Source of the DNA: Blastomussa wellsi
Lineage: Eukaryota > Cnidaria > Anthozoa > Scleractinia > Plerogyridae
Direction of reading: 5' to 3'
Length of the DNA stretch: 64,000 nt
Assembly: GCA_947652115.1 (NCBI GenBank)
Contig: OX393565.1
Location: 14,288,293 to 14,352,292, forward strand
Shown: positions 12,901 through 23,960 of the stretch, piece by piece
Position numbering within the stretch: position 1 is the first letter of the stretch
Layout of the letters: each line of letters opens with the position of its first letter
Program-made: the position numbers and the translations under genes
Notes under the pieces: generated by a model
Seen by the model: the letters and a program-made list of their open reading frames with translations, nothing else
Told to the model about the DNA's origin: nothing
Databases searched by the model: none

Positions 12901-15900
12901 ATGCACATTTCGTTATCACTCTTGCAAAAAACTCTGCTTGCAAAATTTAATACACAAAATATATTTTTATTTGTTTCATCGAAGATGTGCATGCAGCATT
13001 TATTAAACATCACAAAGTCATTGGAAAAGATTGAGAGACTATTACAAGGATCAAGGCTCACTCAGGAGGTATCAGCTAAAGAACCTGAAGGGTGAGTAAT
13101 CCAGTGTCACTGATCTTCAGTTCAACATTGTTTAGATTGCCAGAAGTAGCACTAGCATAAGTTGGACATTTCATTCTGTTGTAGGGATGATGACTCTCAC
13201 CTGATTGAGAGAGTGGCAAGCGAGTTTAATCAGCTGCAATTTTATGTTACTCAGAGTCAAGGTCATCCATTGGTGGAAAGCATCAGAGGGGTGAGTCTCC
13301 TTAATTTGTTCCTGTTTTGTAGATGTCACTAGGTATCTCTAGATCAAGGGATAGAACAAGTTATTTGCTGATTGGGTCTCCTAAAGTCTAATATAACATT
13401 GTAGAGGTATGAAGGAAGTTTGGGGACATTGAGTTTCAGAATTTTTGGTTGCTAAAGTTTTGCAATAATTTGTAACTTTGGTAACCGATCCTAAAAGACT
13501 TATAAGAAACAGACATGTGACTGTATAAATAAAAATAGTGATATATATGTAGCAAACTACTACTGGCTATAAGCATTTAATTGATGAGTCAAATCTTTTT
13601 GTTTGGATAAAGCTTGTGTACATTGAATAAATGGGTATATAGCAGTGCATTTTTTTGCTAAACTGGATGTGATTACTTTTGCACTGTTTGTAAAGCGAAT
13701 TGCAGCCATCACAAGCACACTGCAAAAGAAACTGGAAGCAGCATTTCAAGAAGGACTCCAGACTGGAGAGCTGAATCTGTTATCACGTGTTCTAAGGACA
13801 TATGCTATCATTGACAAGACAAGAGATGCTGAAATGTTGTTCAGAGAAGTTACTGTAAAGCCTTACATGAGTGAGGTAGAGCCATCTTAATTGTATAGAA
13901 AATTAAGATGAACATCATTCCTTTTGAATTAAAATTGGTTTTTTTGCAGCATAAATATTTCCAAAACACTCACAGAGTACAGGCATTCTAAGAGAGATAT
14001 CTAGATATTATGGTTCAATCAATGGTTTCTCCTTTACCTGGCTATAATAAACTTGATTGCAGTATGATTAAAGCTTCTCACTAGATTGGGTGATACAAGT
14101 ATAAATTAGTGGTATTGAGTGCCTTGTGACATGATCTGATATGATCTCTCTATTTTCCTGGTTAACATGGATTGAGTGGGTAAAGGGAGGTCATACATTG
14201 CTAACTTAAGATCTCACTCTTGTAAATGTAAAGGTCTGTGAGACGTTTGACGTAAGTTCCATCAGTCATCATTATTTTCAATGTAGGTGGCCAAATTGAA
14301 ATCCAATCTCGTCAAAACATGTGCTCTGCAGGCCGAAAATGACTCCAGGTGGGCCGCTTTTATATTAATGCCCCTGAAGCGGATTGGTTCACACTCCATC
14401 ATCCGATAAATTGCAACCAATCAGGTCGCGTTTAGCCTTTTGACACAGGAAAACCATTGAGGTGCATACGAGCGAACAGCAAGCTTGGAAGATCAGTTTT
14501 ACGCTAAACGAATAGTTTCAGAGAGAAAAATCAATCTCTTTGTTGTAAATGGGAAAAATGCAGACAAAAAAGTCAGATTTAGACTTGAGGACAAGTTAGA
14601 AGCAAAAGCACAATCTAGAAGAAACAAAGAAAGTAGTTCTTGTCATCTTTACGAGAAGCGAAACATCATTCACTTGATCCCTATGGTCGAGCAAAGTTAG
14701 ATCGGCTGAAGTACTACGGGAATTTTATACCGAACATCAACTGGAAAATGTAAGTTCGTTAAATATTACGATTATCCATGAGTTCTTAACTCATTGGCGA
14801 TTATTTTCAGAGTCATTCGAGTTATACATGTATGCACAACTACAACTGTTCAAAACATATTGGTCCAGGTTTTACAGTTACAACATTTTCAGTGCAGAGT
14901 GAAGTGAGTTCTTACTTGTATTCTGCAAAATGTTATTAATACTTTAAGTTATCAGGATCTTATTTGGCCTTGGATATTGATAAGAATGATAATAAAATGA
15001 CTTTTATTGGGAATATTGTTTATTTGAACCCTTGCAGTGTCATTTGCGGCCCTTGCACTTTGCACTCTGGCAGCAAATGGAGTCTCATCCTCGGTGTAAG
15101 AACTTGTTAAACTCACCAGTGACGTAAGACAACAAAGAACCTCGAAACAATACAGAACACAGAAACAATAGCTCAAAAACAAAGAAAAAGTCACAGGTTC
15201 TTACACCGAGGTAAACCCCAAATGACACTACACGGGTGCAAATAAACAACATTCCCTCAAAAAATATTTTATTCCCTTTAAAGTAGCTAGCTGTGAAAGG
15301 ATATTTAACAATTATCCTGCAACATTGCACAGAATATCACCTGATACATGTACTTAGCCAACAAGGCCATAGTCTAAGGTGGGTAAAATCAGACAATATT
15401 CCACAAGATTGAGCAGGATAATTGTTTTATCATTCAACAATTTGTCAATGAAGTGCATTTTACAGCTAGAAAAGCTGTGTTTATGTGACACTTTGCAACA
15501 CTGTAGACAAATCATTGTGTATATCGCAGAATATTTGTTATGTACAGATGACGGATAACAATTGCTTTATTATAATAATGATAATAATAATAATAATGAT
15601 GATGATGATAATAATAATATTAAACGAGGGATCACAACTTGCAGTGGCGGTTTGCAGTGGGGCCTTCATTAATTAATTAATGACCATATTTAGGGGCAAC
15701 GTGGCAATCTGTTGAATAATGTGGGTGTTTGCCTGCTGCTACCTTTGTGAGTGTGCAGAATATGGCAACAATTGTTATCACATGACCAATGACTTTGAAA
15801 TTTTCATGGCAACTGGTTTTTGACAGCCATGTTTTAGAAAATTTGCATTTTATGTTCTAAGATTGTAGGTAATCTGTATAACTAATGCTTAGTGTTATAA

Positions 15901-18900
15901 TTTCTTGGTAGGTGATTGTTGAGAAGGCGTTGACTGTAGATCCTTCTCAGGGTCTTTACAATGTGTATAACAAAGTTCTTGAGTTTGTCCCCAAACACTG
16001 TGCACAAATGATGAACATAACATCTGGGAGGTTTGTAGCCAGTGATGTGGAGATGTTTGGTGAACAGAGGGCTGGAATTCGAGGATTTGACTTCTTAGTG
16101 AATGCTGTCTGGCCAGAAGTTGTGAGTCTTATTGAGGCACGGTTTGGATCAATATTTGCCCCTGGAAATCCAGATGCATTTCATCAGGTTTGCCATTTGT
16201 AAACAAATGAGAATTTTGTTTTAATGTAGCCAACCCAGTTGAGTTGTCTGTTTTGATGTCACTTACAAAATCAATATTACAGTCTAACCATGTTAATCCA
16301 ACCACTAACGTACCCTCAAAATGTAACAACAATGGCAACACACTTTTATTAACCTTTGGCAAAACACCCAACTTAAGGTATAAAAATTCCACCCAGGGTC
16401 TTTGTTTCTGTATTAGTGAGTTAGTAATAAGGTAGGACTCCATGCACAAGTGTATGCATCTTGTAAAACTTGCTTGACATGAATTCATTCACACATGCCT
16501 CATTACTTCACTTACTTGTGTTACTTAATTGTTATTTGGATTATTCTCGTTTTCTCCTATTAATAGAAATACATGACCACAGTATGGTTTATCAATAAGT
16601 TTGAAGGTCTGTGTGGATCAAAGGCTAGTGTCCAGAGACTGAGGTCACATCCAAGCTTTGCGGCTTTCATGGCAAGGTGGAGTTTACCAGTCTATTTCCA
16701 AATAAGGTTTGTACATCTACCCATCTTGTTTTTCTTGTGTTTGTTTTAATAGATGATTTAGCGACTATTCATGATATATACAAAGAAATTGTGAGTATTT
16801 TGTATATGGAAAAGGCCATTTCACTATTCTTACATTGTGCTTTGCTATTTTAGGTTTCAGGAGATGGTAAATAAGTTTGAAAATTCGCTACAGCTGCTTC
16901 AAGATATGGAACATGCAAAAGGTACCATGTGTGCAGCAAACAAATTGCTCTATTCCTTCTTGTGATGCATAACCTGAGCAATCTTGTTACTGGCACAGCA
17001 AATTGATTTTACTTGATTGATAAAAAAAAAAGAGAAATTATGGCATTCTTTAATTCTTCTCTTTTAAGGTTACGGTATACCTGCAGGGGTGTCTCACGTC
17101 CAAGCGATGTAGCGCGTCCGGGCTAAACTGCAGATATCTAAATCCCAATATCAAATCAAGGCTTATACCGTCCATTTTGGAATATAATGAAATGTCGAAA
17201 TTTTCACAACGTCTAAAGACGAGCGTCTCATTTGGCTTTTGGCCGCTTTAACTCAAAGCGAATTTCGTATTTCGCTAATTTGATTTGTTCCCAGGTTTCC
17301 GGACCCAAAGCGCCAAAAAAGCGTGTCTGCGTTTTCTCGTATTCGATTTCAGTAAAAAGTTACAGAAGATTTTCGAAACAGGGCTAAAAAATATTGGAGT
17401 GATCGTGCGGAAATGCCTCTCAACGAAAATGTTTTCAGTTTGGGAAATTAAAAATTGGCAGATACGTTTTTGTTGTTTACATGTTTAACTTATCTCCAAA
17501 TTTGGGGTCGATTGAACAAATTCTCTTTGAGTTAAAGTTTAGATATCTGCAGTTTAACCCGGACGCCCTTCATCGCTTGGACGTGAGACACCCCTGAAGG
17601 TACACAGTAACCTTAAATACACCAGTTATTAACTACTGCGTGGCCATGCAAATGTAACTGTTGATTGATTACATCAGATTCTGAGCTGTTCTCAACATCA
17701 GCTGTTGGTTCATTGTGGTGGTGTATTGAGAGGTGCTGGGAGGACTCTGTGTATGTTCAAGCCCTTTGTCATAGATTCTGGAAGTTGACCTTGCAGGTAA
17801 GATTCCAGATAAGCGAACATTTGCAATGAAAAAGAATCTAGCATTTGACTGCAAATAGACTAAGCCTCAATTGGCCATCCTGGACTTAAAATTTCGGGAA
17901 AATTAATGTTGCAAACATAAGTTGAAGTGCCTACGAAATGAAAAACAAGCTTTAAAAATGAAGAAGAAGTAATATATCAAACACGAGAGACAGTGTTTCA
18001 TCACATTTCCAAACACCGAGAAGAGAGTTGAAAATACGACGCGCAGCGGAGTATTTTTGACGAACTTCGAGGTGTTTGGAAATGTGATGAAACACTGTCT
18101 GGAGTTTTTGATATATCTTCTCAATCGAAACTAAAACTACGGAGAAAACGAAGAAATAAAATCGTAAAAATCTATGCTAATTAAGATCACATTTCCAAAC
18201 CACGGTTACGGTTCTGATTTCCTTTGTTTTAACGTGATGAATTATTAATGAGTTTGAGAAGAATATTTCATAAACGGCTGCCAATTTTCAATTCTTTGTA
18301 TTCATTTAAATTAGCCTTTCTAACCTTGTTTATGAGTTGGTAAATCAAAAGAATTTTTACTTTCAAACGAGGTTAGAAGGCTAGTTTAAATGTACACAAA
18401 AGAATTTAAAATTGGCAGCCATTTCTGAAATAGGTCTATGGCATTTTCCTTTTTGTGATATCTCATCTCGTTCCAGAGATATTCAAGTTTTTGTATTATG
18501 CAAATTAGGTACTGATGACGTCACAATGTGTGACAGTATAGGGGTCAAACACAAAATGGAGAATATCTGTGCAAGCAATAGTGTAATAGTGAATGTATTA
18601 CCAATAAAGCGTTCATAAAGGAACTTATAAACTATTCTACTTCATTTTCTTGGTCCTCATCATCACTGCTGTGTTTCGTGTGCACTTCAAGCAACACTGC
18701 TTTGGTACAGTGTTGTATCTCTAAATTTCCTCGTATAAGTGCTGATCATTAGAAATGTGGCTTTTACAGTTACGATAGATATCAGCGCCAAGTAAACTAA
18801 GGAATCTTGTAAATTTTCGCATCACATTTTAAGTTATTTTGGATACGAAATCGCGATTTGCGAAATATACCACCTTCGACTGGTGTGCAGAAGGTTCGAT

Positions 18901-21526
18901 TCCCATTTGCCCCTGCGCGCTCGTGGCAACAAAATAATAACGTCCTTCTCAAAAACCTTTACTTTATTCTGTAGCTATTGTTACGTTTGTCTGTGTGGAT
19001 TAAAGAAGATGTGTCTTCTACAAAATCAGCGAGTGTAAGTATAGTTCATGTGAATAGCAAAGAGTATGTGTGCACAACCACAAACATGCAACTTTCTATG
19101 ACGTGTTGGAGTGACAAGATCATTATACAGTATTACTGTCAATAGATTAGTGATGGCGACACAAGTGAAGTAGCTGGAGAACTCTCCACATCATACTTAG
19201 TCCACTTGCTCAGTGACTTGAACACTCTTCTAGCAAAGGTGAGCTCTACTATAATAAAAACAGCTTAATTTATCATAATTACCTATATCAGTAATGAAAA
19301 GAAGGGGGTGTGAGATTATTGCTATGTGTTAAGTTAGTCAACTGTTGTTTCTCCACCGGAGCAACTGACTTCTGAAAAACGGTTAGATTTGGTGGCTCGT
19401 CTGTCTCGGCAGTGGATGTAAAGAACGAGAAATACAGCTTATGGGCATCTAGGTCTATATATCAGTTTGGTGGCTTGTCTGGCTCTTGTGGCAGTGAGCA
19501 AACGAACAAATTTTTCCAGTGCAGATAGGATTTAGATTAAGCGGCAAACACCCAAGGCTCGATTTCCGCCGAGAGGAGCGTGTGCTCACTTCCCGAACAG
19601 CGGATCCGGAGCTGCTAATCAAGCCTATATACACCTTCAGAATGACGTTGGACAAAATGCAGGTTGAGATCCCTTTTACAACATAAATCAGATTTCTCAG
19701 ATGATCAAGTGCAATGTTTTGGTGCTTGGGGTCTTGCCAGACTAAGGAGCGTGCATACGTCTAAGGCATTTGTATGAGTTTAGAAAATTTAAGGTTGTTG
19801 TTTTCATTTTAGGTTCCTGAGTTTTTCAGACAAGGAATCCTTCCAAAGTTACGTCAAACTAACATCCAAGACACAGAGCTGCTTTCAGGTGCATTAATAA
19901 GTTCTTTTATATAAAATTCTTTAGTTTTTGTAGAAAGCGAAGTGTTTCTTTTGTCTCGTAACAAAACAATTCTTGACTCTTTGCGTGTGCATATCCGTTT
20001 TTAGAGGCCATTCTAGAATCTTGTGGGGCTCTTCAACAACTGCTGCCAGGTTTAGAGGGACAAATTGTGAGCCAAGTAGTGAATAGGGCCTCTCAGGGAC
20101 TTGAAGCTGCAAAGAACATCCCGAGATTGTACCGCAGGACCAATAAAGAGGTGATAACAACCTTTATTTTTTCAACTGTTCTGAAACCGGATTTAGGACC
20201 AACGGTGTATCAAGCGATATTTACTAAACTCGGCCGTTGATGGCTGTGTGGTATTGTGTAGTGTCTGCATTTGACTGTTAATCATCTGTTATGCTGATCT
20301 ACAGCTTGGGACATTTGCGCACTAACTGGTCTTGGCTGTAGAGGTAGTCACTACTACAACTGGAAATAAAGCACACTGATTGGTTGGTTCTGTTTATTGC
20401 CCTTACTAGCTTGGTTATTTATGAAATAACGTATGATATTGTAGGCTCCAAGCAAGGCTTCGTCATTTGTAAGCAGCGTACTAAAGCCTGTCCGTGAGTT
20501 CCTGGAGGAGAATCAATCTCTTGTTAAACAACAACAGCGGCAAGCTTGGGCAGCGGCTATTCTACAGACTCTGTTTGTCAAGTAAGTTTTTTTATTGACA
20601 GTGTTTTCAGTTTGCATTATGGCAGAAATGTGTCTATGAAAAGCCGGCGACAGATTACATTTCCGGTGCCTTTTTAACGACTGAAGTTCTCACGTGTGCC
20701 ACGTAAACCACGAGGGTGTTGTAGGACAAGGGAAGTGTCCGCTTGGGTGAAAATTATGATAATGTTTTGGATTGAAAAGTTACCCTGTCACCGTTCGCAA
20801 CTTGGAGATATTCTTGTCCCAGACATGTTCATTAAAACAGTTATTCATTTACGTTTCCCCGTTTCTTAAAATAGTTAGTTTACGTTTTGGTTTTTCAGGT
20901 ATCACGCGGTTACAGGAGATGTGTTGACATCCATTAAACGCACGGAGGACAGCCTAATGCGCCTAAAACGATCGAGAAAACAGCCGGGATCTGGGACGAG
21001 TGGCCAAACACCAAGCCAGGAAAATCAGTCTGCCATGAGTGATGACGACAAGATTCGTCTCCAGTTCACTCTCGACACTGAAGAATTTGGACGAGCGGTG
21101 AGGAAGAAATTGCTTTAAGCTTGTCCTTGGTTAACATTCTCAGTCCTCTCTAGTCTCTCCAGTCTTTAGTCTAGTCCAATAAAAGGCCTGTGGAAGGGAG
21201 AGTCCATGGTACTAAAGCATTCATGCCTATTCATATGTTTTTGATATTACCTCTGTGTGACTCCAGTTTAATTCAGTAAATGGCTATTCTGAGGTTTCTT
21301 TCGATTTCGAGGTCTCTATTTCATCGCAAAAATGTCTCTGTATATTTATAGGCTATTAATACTTGGTAAATGGCTTTATTTAAACGTCGCATTTGCAATT
21401 GTCTAAAAATCAGTGGGTTTTTTGTAGATAAAAGAGTTGGGAATTGAGGAAAACCGAACTCCTGCGTACGCTGAATTACTCAATACAGTGAAGGCGGCTC
21501 GAGCTTCCAACACTGCCATCAACTGA
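6946..21526 (+). CDS. COG2: Conserved oligomeric Golgi complex subunit 2 (COG2), 5'-incomplete
   Basis: COG2 belongs to lobe A of the COG tether, which acts in retrograde vesicle traffic at the Golgi. Sixteen exons with GT-AG borders and consistent phases: 6946-7011, 7126-7206, 12985-13091, 13185-13290, 13696-13875, 15912-16187, 16567-16706, 16854-16921, 17678-17796, 18975-19034, 19146-19238, 19813-19888, 20005-20150, 20445-20581, 20899-21097, 21428-21526 (TGA 21524-21526). Together they encode about 650 residues with no internal stop. Diagnostic family segments are VGMDKNIASLSVPLGQL in the first exon, LRTYAIIDKTRDAEM, GFDFLVNAVWPEV, a PGNPDAFHQ segment, IPRLYRRTNKE, and MSDDDKIRLQFTLD near the C terminus. 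By comparison with animal COG2 (about 740 residues) the first 75-80 residues are missing; those exons were not found and probably lie left of the window. A distant AATAAA lies at 22483-22488. Confidence 0.93.
7368..7640 (+). repeat. Dispersed repeat, copy 1 (second copy 15300-15725)
   Basis: Begins ACAATTATCCTG and includes TGATACTTAGCTGACAAGGC, an AATCAGACAATnTTCC block and AAGATTGAGCAGGATA, ending near TTGTTGAATAAT. The same blocks in the same order and orientation recur at 15300-15725. AATTATCCTGC and GCAGGATAATT form short inverted pairs inside each copy, which suggests a small DNA transposon. It sits in a COG2 intron. Confidence 0.6.
8603..9255 (+). repeat. Dispersed repeat family A, copy 1 (inverted copy 47240-47850)
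   Basis: Shared blocks include TTTCACACCAATCA, TTCAAGGGACnGnCATCTTT, ACTTGGCCTTnTTGGGC, GTGTGTGGGTTTTAA, CATGGTGGTGAAGAAGGTAC, CAGTCTGTTTTGGCGGCTTTG and GAGGGATCAGACAT. All are found in order and in reverse complement at 47240-47850. A short (GGAT)n stretch lies at 8669-8701. No protein domain was recognised, so it may be a non-autonomous element or the UTR of a larger one. Confidence 0.75.
9948..10015. repeat. Foldback element, 25 bp arms
   Basis: AATCTCGTCCCCAGAGCCCG at 9948 onward pairs with the inverted copy ending at 10015, with an 18 bp spacer. The outer CTCGTCCCCAGAGCC is the same terminus as the longer foldback at 23276-23400. Confidence 0.8.
10640..11560 (-). mobile_element. LINE 3' fragment, antisense to COG2
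   Basis: Read on the minus strand, a frame from 11290 begins MICKETKLKEFQLKLIHRII and contains a CLYCGEKDSVDHSFKDC zinc-ribbon motif, typical of the C-terminal zf-RVT region of LINE reverse transcriptases. It overlaps a second frame (11096-10872) carrying GPYSKDLAKKFNYTML. The element is truncated at its 5' side and frameshifted between the two pieces. The poly-T/AT-rich stretch at about 10640-10660 on the plus strand probably marks its 3' tail. Confidence 0.65.
15016..15249. mobile_element. MITE with about 50 bp terminal inverted repeats
   Basis: The left end TTGTTTATTTGAACCCTTGC and right end (inverted TTGTTTATTTGCACCCGTG at 15232-15249) pair. So do an inner TGTCATTTG and the GTTCTTACACCGAGG pair at about 15090-15105 and 15197-15212. 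No coding capacity. It sits in the COG2 intron between 13875 and 15912. Confidence 0.75.
15300..15725 (+). repeat. Dispersed repeat, copy 2 (see 7368-7640), with an embedded microsatellite
   Basis: Carries ACAATTATCCTGC, TGATACATGTACTTAGCCAA, AATCAGACAATATTCC and AAGATTGAGCAGGATAATT in the same order as copy 1. An ATA/GAT trinucleotide tract lies at 15569-15620 and may account for the extra length relative to copy 1. Confidence 0.6.
17064..17616. mobile_element. MITE with TTAAGGTTAC termini
   Basis: The left end TTAAGGTTACGGTATACCTG and right end ...GTACACAGTAACCTTAA are inverted repeats extending about 80 bp. They include GGGGTGTCTCACGTCCAAGC with its complement at about 17573-17595 and the CAGATATCTAAA pair at 17131 and 17540. 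The outer TTAA could be the duplicated target of a piggyBac-type element; the interior is non-coding. Confidence 0.8.
17975..18240 (+). repeat. Dispersed palindromic repeat family C, copy 1 (inverted copy 49840-50100)
   Basis: ATATATCAAACACGAGAGAC, AGTGTTTCATCACATTTCCA and the inverse GTGTTTGGAAATGTGATGAA form an internal palindrome around a GCGCAGCGGAG core. They are followed by TCAATCGAAACTAAAACTAC and CTATGCTAATTAAGATC. The same order is found in reverse complement at 49840-50100. Confidence 0.75.
18276..18420. repeat. Inverted repeat, about 52 bp arms
   Basis: GGCTGCCAATTTTCAATTCT at 18276 onward pairs imperfectly with the inverse ending GAATTTAAAATTGGCAGCC at 18420, around a 40 bp spacer. 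It lies in the COG2 intron 17797-18974 and is non-coding. Confidence 0.7.
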
Positions 21527-22675
21527 ATATGATATCCCTGGTATCAGAAGCAAGGCCATTTACGAAACTGGATCCTCAGGATCCTCTATATTGCGCCGAT
21601 TGTCAGAAATAGCTGAGAAACTTCAAAGTACATTCAAGTCATTCAGTGAGGCGTATTGTGGAGGGGAGAAGTCTTTGGATGGTTATCTTGGTACCGAGTT
21701 AGAAGCCTCGGAATATCATTACAGATTACGGCTTTGGGGTGACTGGGATACAGTTAAAAGAACAGAAATATTTGTCCCTCTGGTCATTAGGAAGAGAGTG
21801 TGATAGAATCTGAACAGGGAAATACTTAGTTGAAATCAGAGGCCTGTGCATACAATTTACTGTGTATTATGTCAAGAACTGGAATCAATGTAGAGTTATG
21901 TATTCGGCCCGAGGCTGCTGTATAGTTATATCATGTACATAACGTAAACTGTTAGAGGCCGATATGTTTGTTCTAAATTTATAACAAGAGAATATGAAGA
22001 AAAAGGTTTAGGGTTAGGGTTAGAAATCTTTTGAGAAATCTTTAGAACAGAGATTTAAAATTGTACGTAAGTGGCAACAATTGCCGGTTTGCAACAGATC
22101 CCGAGAGATGTTGGATGACCAAACAAAAGAGGCTAACCAGATATCTTTTGTTCATGTCATCCAGGATGGCGTCAATGACGTCACTTACAAATCAAGAATT
22201 ACGTCAAAAAACTGTTTTCTCTTTATTCATCACCGACGTATTATCCGTGACCGAATTGCACGGCTGCCCGTGTTAATTAGCAAAAAGCGTGTATTGAAGT
22301 CACTGGAGAACCGGCCTGAAAGTGTAGAAGAGTTTAATTCCAAAGTTCCTAACTTTCAGTTTTAGGTGAGAGCTTCTTACAGAACAGAAATCAGTAAAGC
22401 ACTTTTTACCTTCCATTGATGACTTTTTAGCTCTTTAGGAAGCGCGGGAAATTGGCCGTTTGTCATTTTACAATCGGAAGAAAATAAATGAAAATGATAA
22501 TACAAAAATAAAACAAAAAAATTATTTCTAGTTAGAGCCTGAGTTCTGCCAACCAAAACAGTTGTTAGGCAGCTCAGTTTATGTTAACTGCGTCGCGCAA
22601 AATAATAAATGAAATGAAGGCGTTTGTATCACTCATTGATCTATTAGTTCCGAGCATCGTCCATGCTGCTTTACA
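21527..22675. other. COG2 3' untranslated/intergenic region
   Basis: Follows the COG2 stop. Two open frames (21591-21803 and about 22081-22365) have no recognisable domain. A short AGGGTTAGGGTTAG run lies at about 22009-22023. AATAAA at 22483-22488 is a possible polyadenylation signal about 960 bp after the stop. Confidence 0.4.
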
Positions 22676-23036
22676 AAGGAGCTAAACCACGACGGCAACG
22701 TCAACGAGAACGTCGCTAAACAAAAGATTTAATGAGCAGTACAATAGCTCTGCTCGTGCGTTAGAATTCTTTGTACATTTATTTGCCGTCCTCTGCAAAA
22801 CAACAACGTGAAGTGACCAAATCCTGAGTACTTTGGAGAACGTGAACCCCGACGATTAAATTTACGTTTTCCTTTTTGAAAATAAACACCGTCCTTATAT
22901 TTTCTACAAGAGCTACGTTTGAAAACGATAGATGCACCGAATACATCAAGGTAATTGTAATATTCTTTTTTAACCAGGCGTCGTCCTCGTCGTCGCCGTC
23001 GTCATTAGGGAGTAGGGAGTCCAAGAAAACCACGAC

Positions 23037-23260
23037 CAACCTCGTTCCCAGGGTCTCTCATCTTCCCATCCTCCCAGAGCGAATTCCCTCGAAAAGCTCT
23101 TGCTGTTGTAACTTGTCTTCCTTTTAATATTTTGCAATTTTTGTTTCGACAAATTAAACTTAAAGGCTTACTCTAAATGTTTATCAAAAAAAACGAAATT
23201 TGGAACATTTTGGCCAGATCCTGGAGGGCGGGAAGATGAGAGACCCTGGGAACGAGGTTG
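23037..23260. mobile_element. MITE with about 30 bp CTCGTTCCCAGGGTCTCTC termini
   Basis: CAACCTCGTTCCCAGGGTCT at the left pairs with the inverse ...AGACCCTGGGAACGAGGTTG at the right. The match extends through ATCTTCC and a CCTCC block. The 224 bp element is non-coding and is nested in the 22.7-24.7 kb cluster. Confidence 0.85.
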
Positions 23261-23275
23261 AACCACGACGGCATC

Positions 23276-23400
23276 ATTCTCGTCCCCAGAGCCGCCTGTC
23301 CCTCTTAGCCGGCTGGGCCTGTGCACGAGGTCAGAGCCACTTGTTCCTCGTGCACAGGCCAAGCCGGCTAAGAGGGACAAGCGGCTCTGGGGACGAGAAT
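23276..23400. mobile_element. Foldback element, 55 bp arms
   Basis: ATTCTCGTCCCCAGAGCCGC at 23276 onward pairs nearly perfectly with the inverse ending GGACGAGAAT at 23400, around a 15 bp spacer. The arms include a CTTAGCCGGCT block and a CCTGTGCACGAGG block. The outer end matches the foldback at 9948-10015. It starts 15 bp after the neighbouring MITE ends. Confidence 0.85.
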
Positions 23401-23463
23401 GCGACGGCATAATCAAAAGATTTAATGAGAAGTACAATAGCTCTTCACGTGCGTTTTTTGCCT

Positions 23464-23960
23464 TCTAGAAGATGGGTATCCATGTTCTATAAGAAAATAA
23501 TGCCCGCTTGAGGTCTAGAAGAGCTGCTAGTGGATGCTCGAGCCGTTAGGCGGGGGCATTCAGCTGAACACGTTATGTTATGTTATGTTACGTTACGTTA
23601 CGTTACGTTATGGGAAACCCATCTTCTAGCTGGTTTAGAATATAGCATTAAAAAATCGCCGAATTTACGCACGCGGGCGGCCTCCTTGTTCGTATTTCTG
23701 GCACTCGCTGCTCAATAGCTGGTCCACATTTTCGTCTCCCCAGTTACCTGAACTTATTTCATTAATAGTTGTTTTAGCAGCCATAATAAAGGAAATAAAA
23801 GGCCAACTTTAAAAGATTGTCGCCGCCATCTCTTTTTCAATACGCAAGGCAACATAAACTACATCCGGGGTACCGGGCTTCTATAGCTTTTGCCCATGTT
23901 CTATTAAAAATAAAGCCGGCTAAGATTCCATGACGTGCATACAGGGCTACAACAACGTGA
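23464..23960 (+). repeat. Dispersed repeat family B, copy 1 (others 29829-30095, 38225-38400)
   Basis: Blocks CCTTCTAGAAGATGGGTATC, GAAAATAATGCCCGCTTGAG, GGGAAACCCATCTTCTAGCT, TTAGAATATAGCATTAAAAA, CATAAACTACATCCGGGGTA and AAGATTCCATGACGTGCATA recur in the other copies. A (GTTAY)n pentamer tract at 23571-23611 interrupts it. Confidence 0.75.

Noticed and set aside
18868..18910. tRNA-like T-arm word (GGTTCGATTCCC)
   Set aside because: No A box, acceptor stem or cloverleaf could be built around it; at most a SINE remnant.
22009..22023. Interstitial telomere repeat (AGGGTTAGGGTTAG)
   Set aside because: Only about two units; chance or minor remnant.
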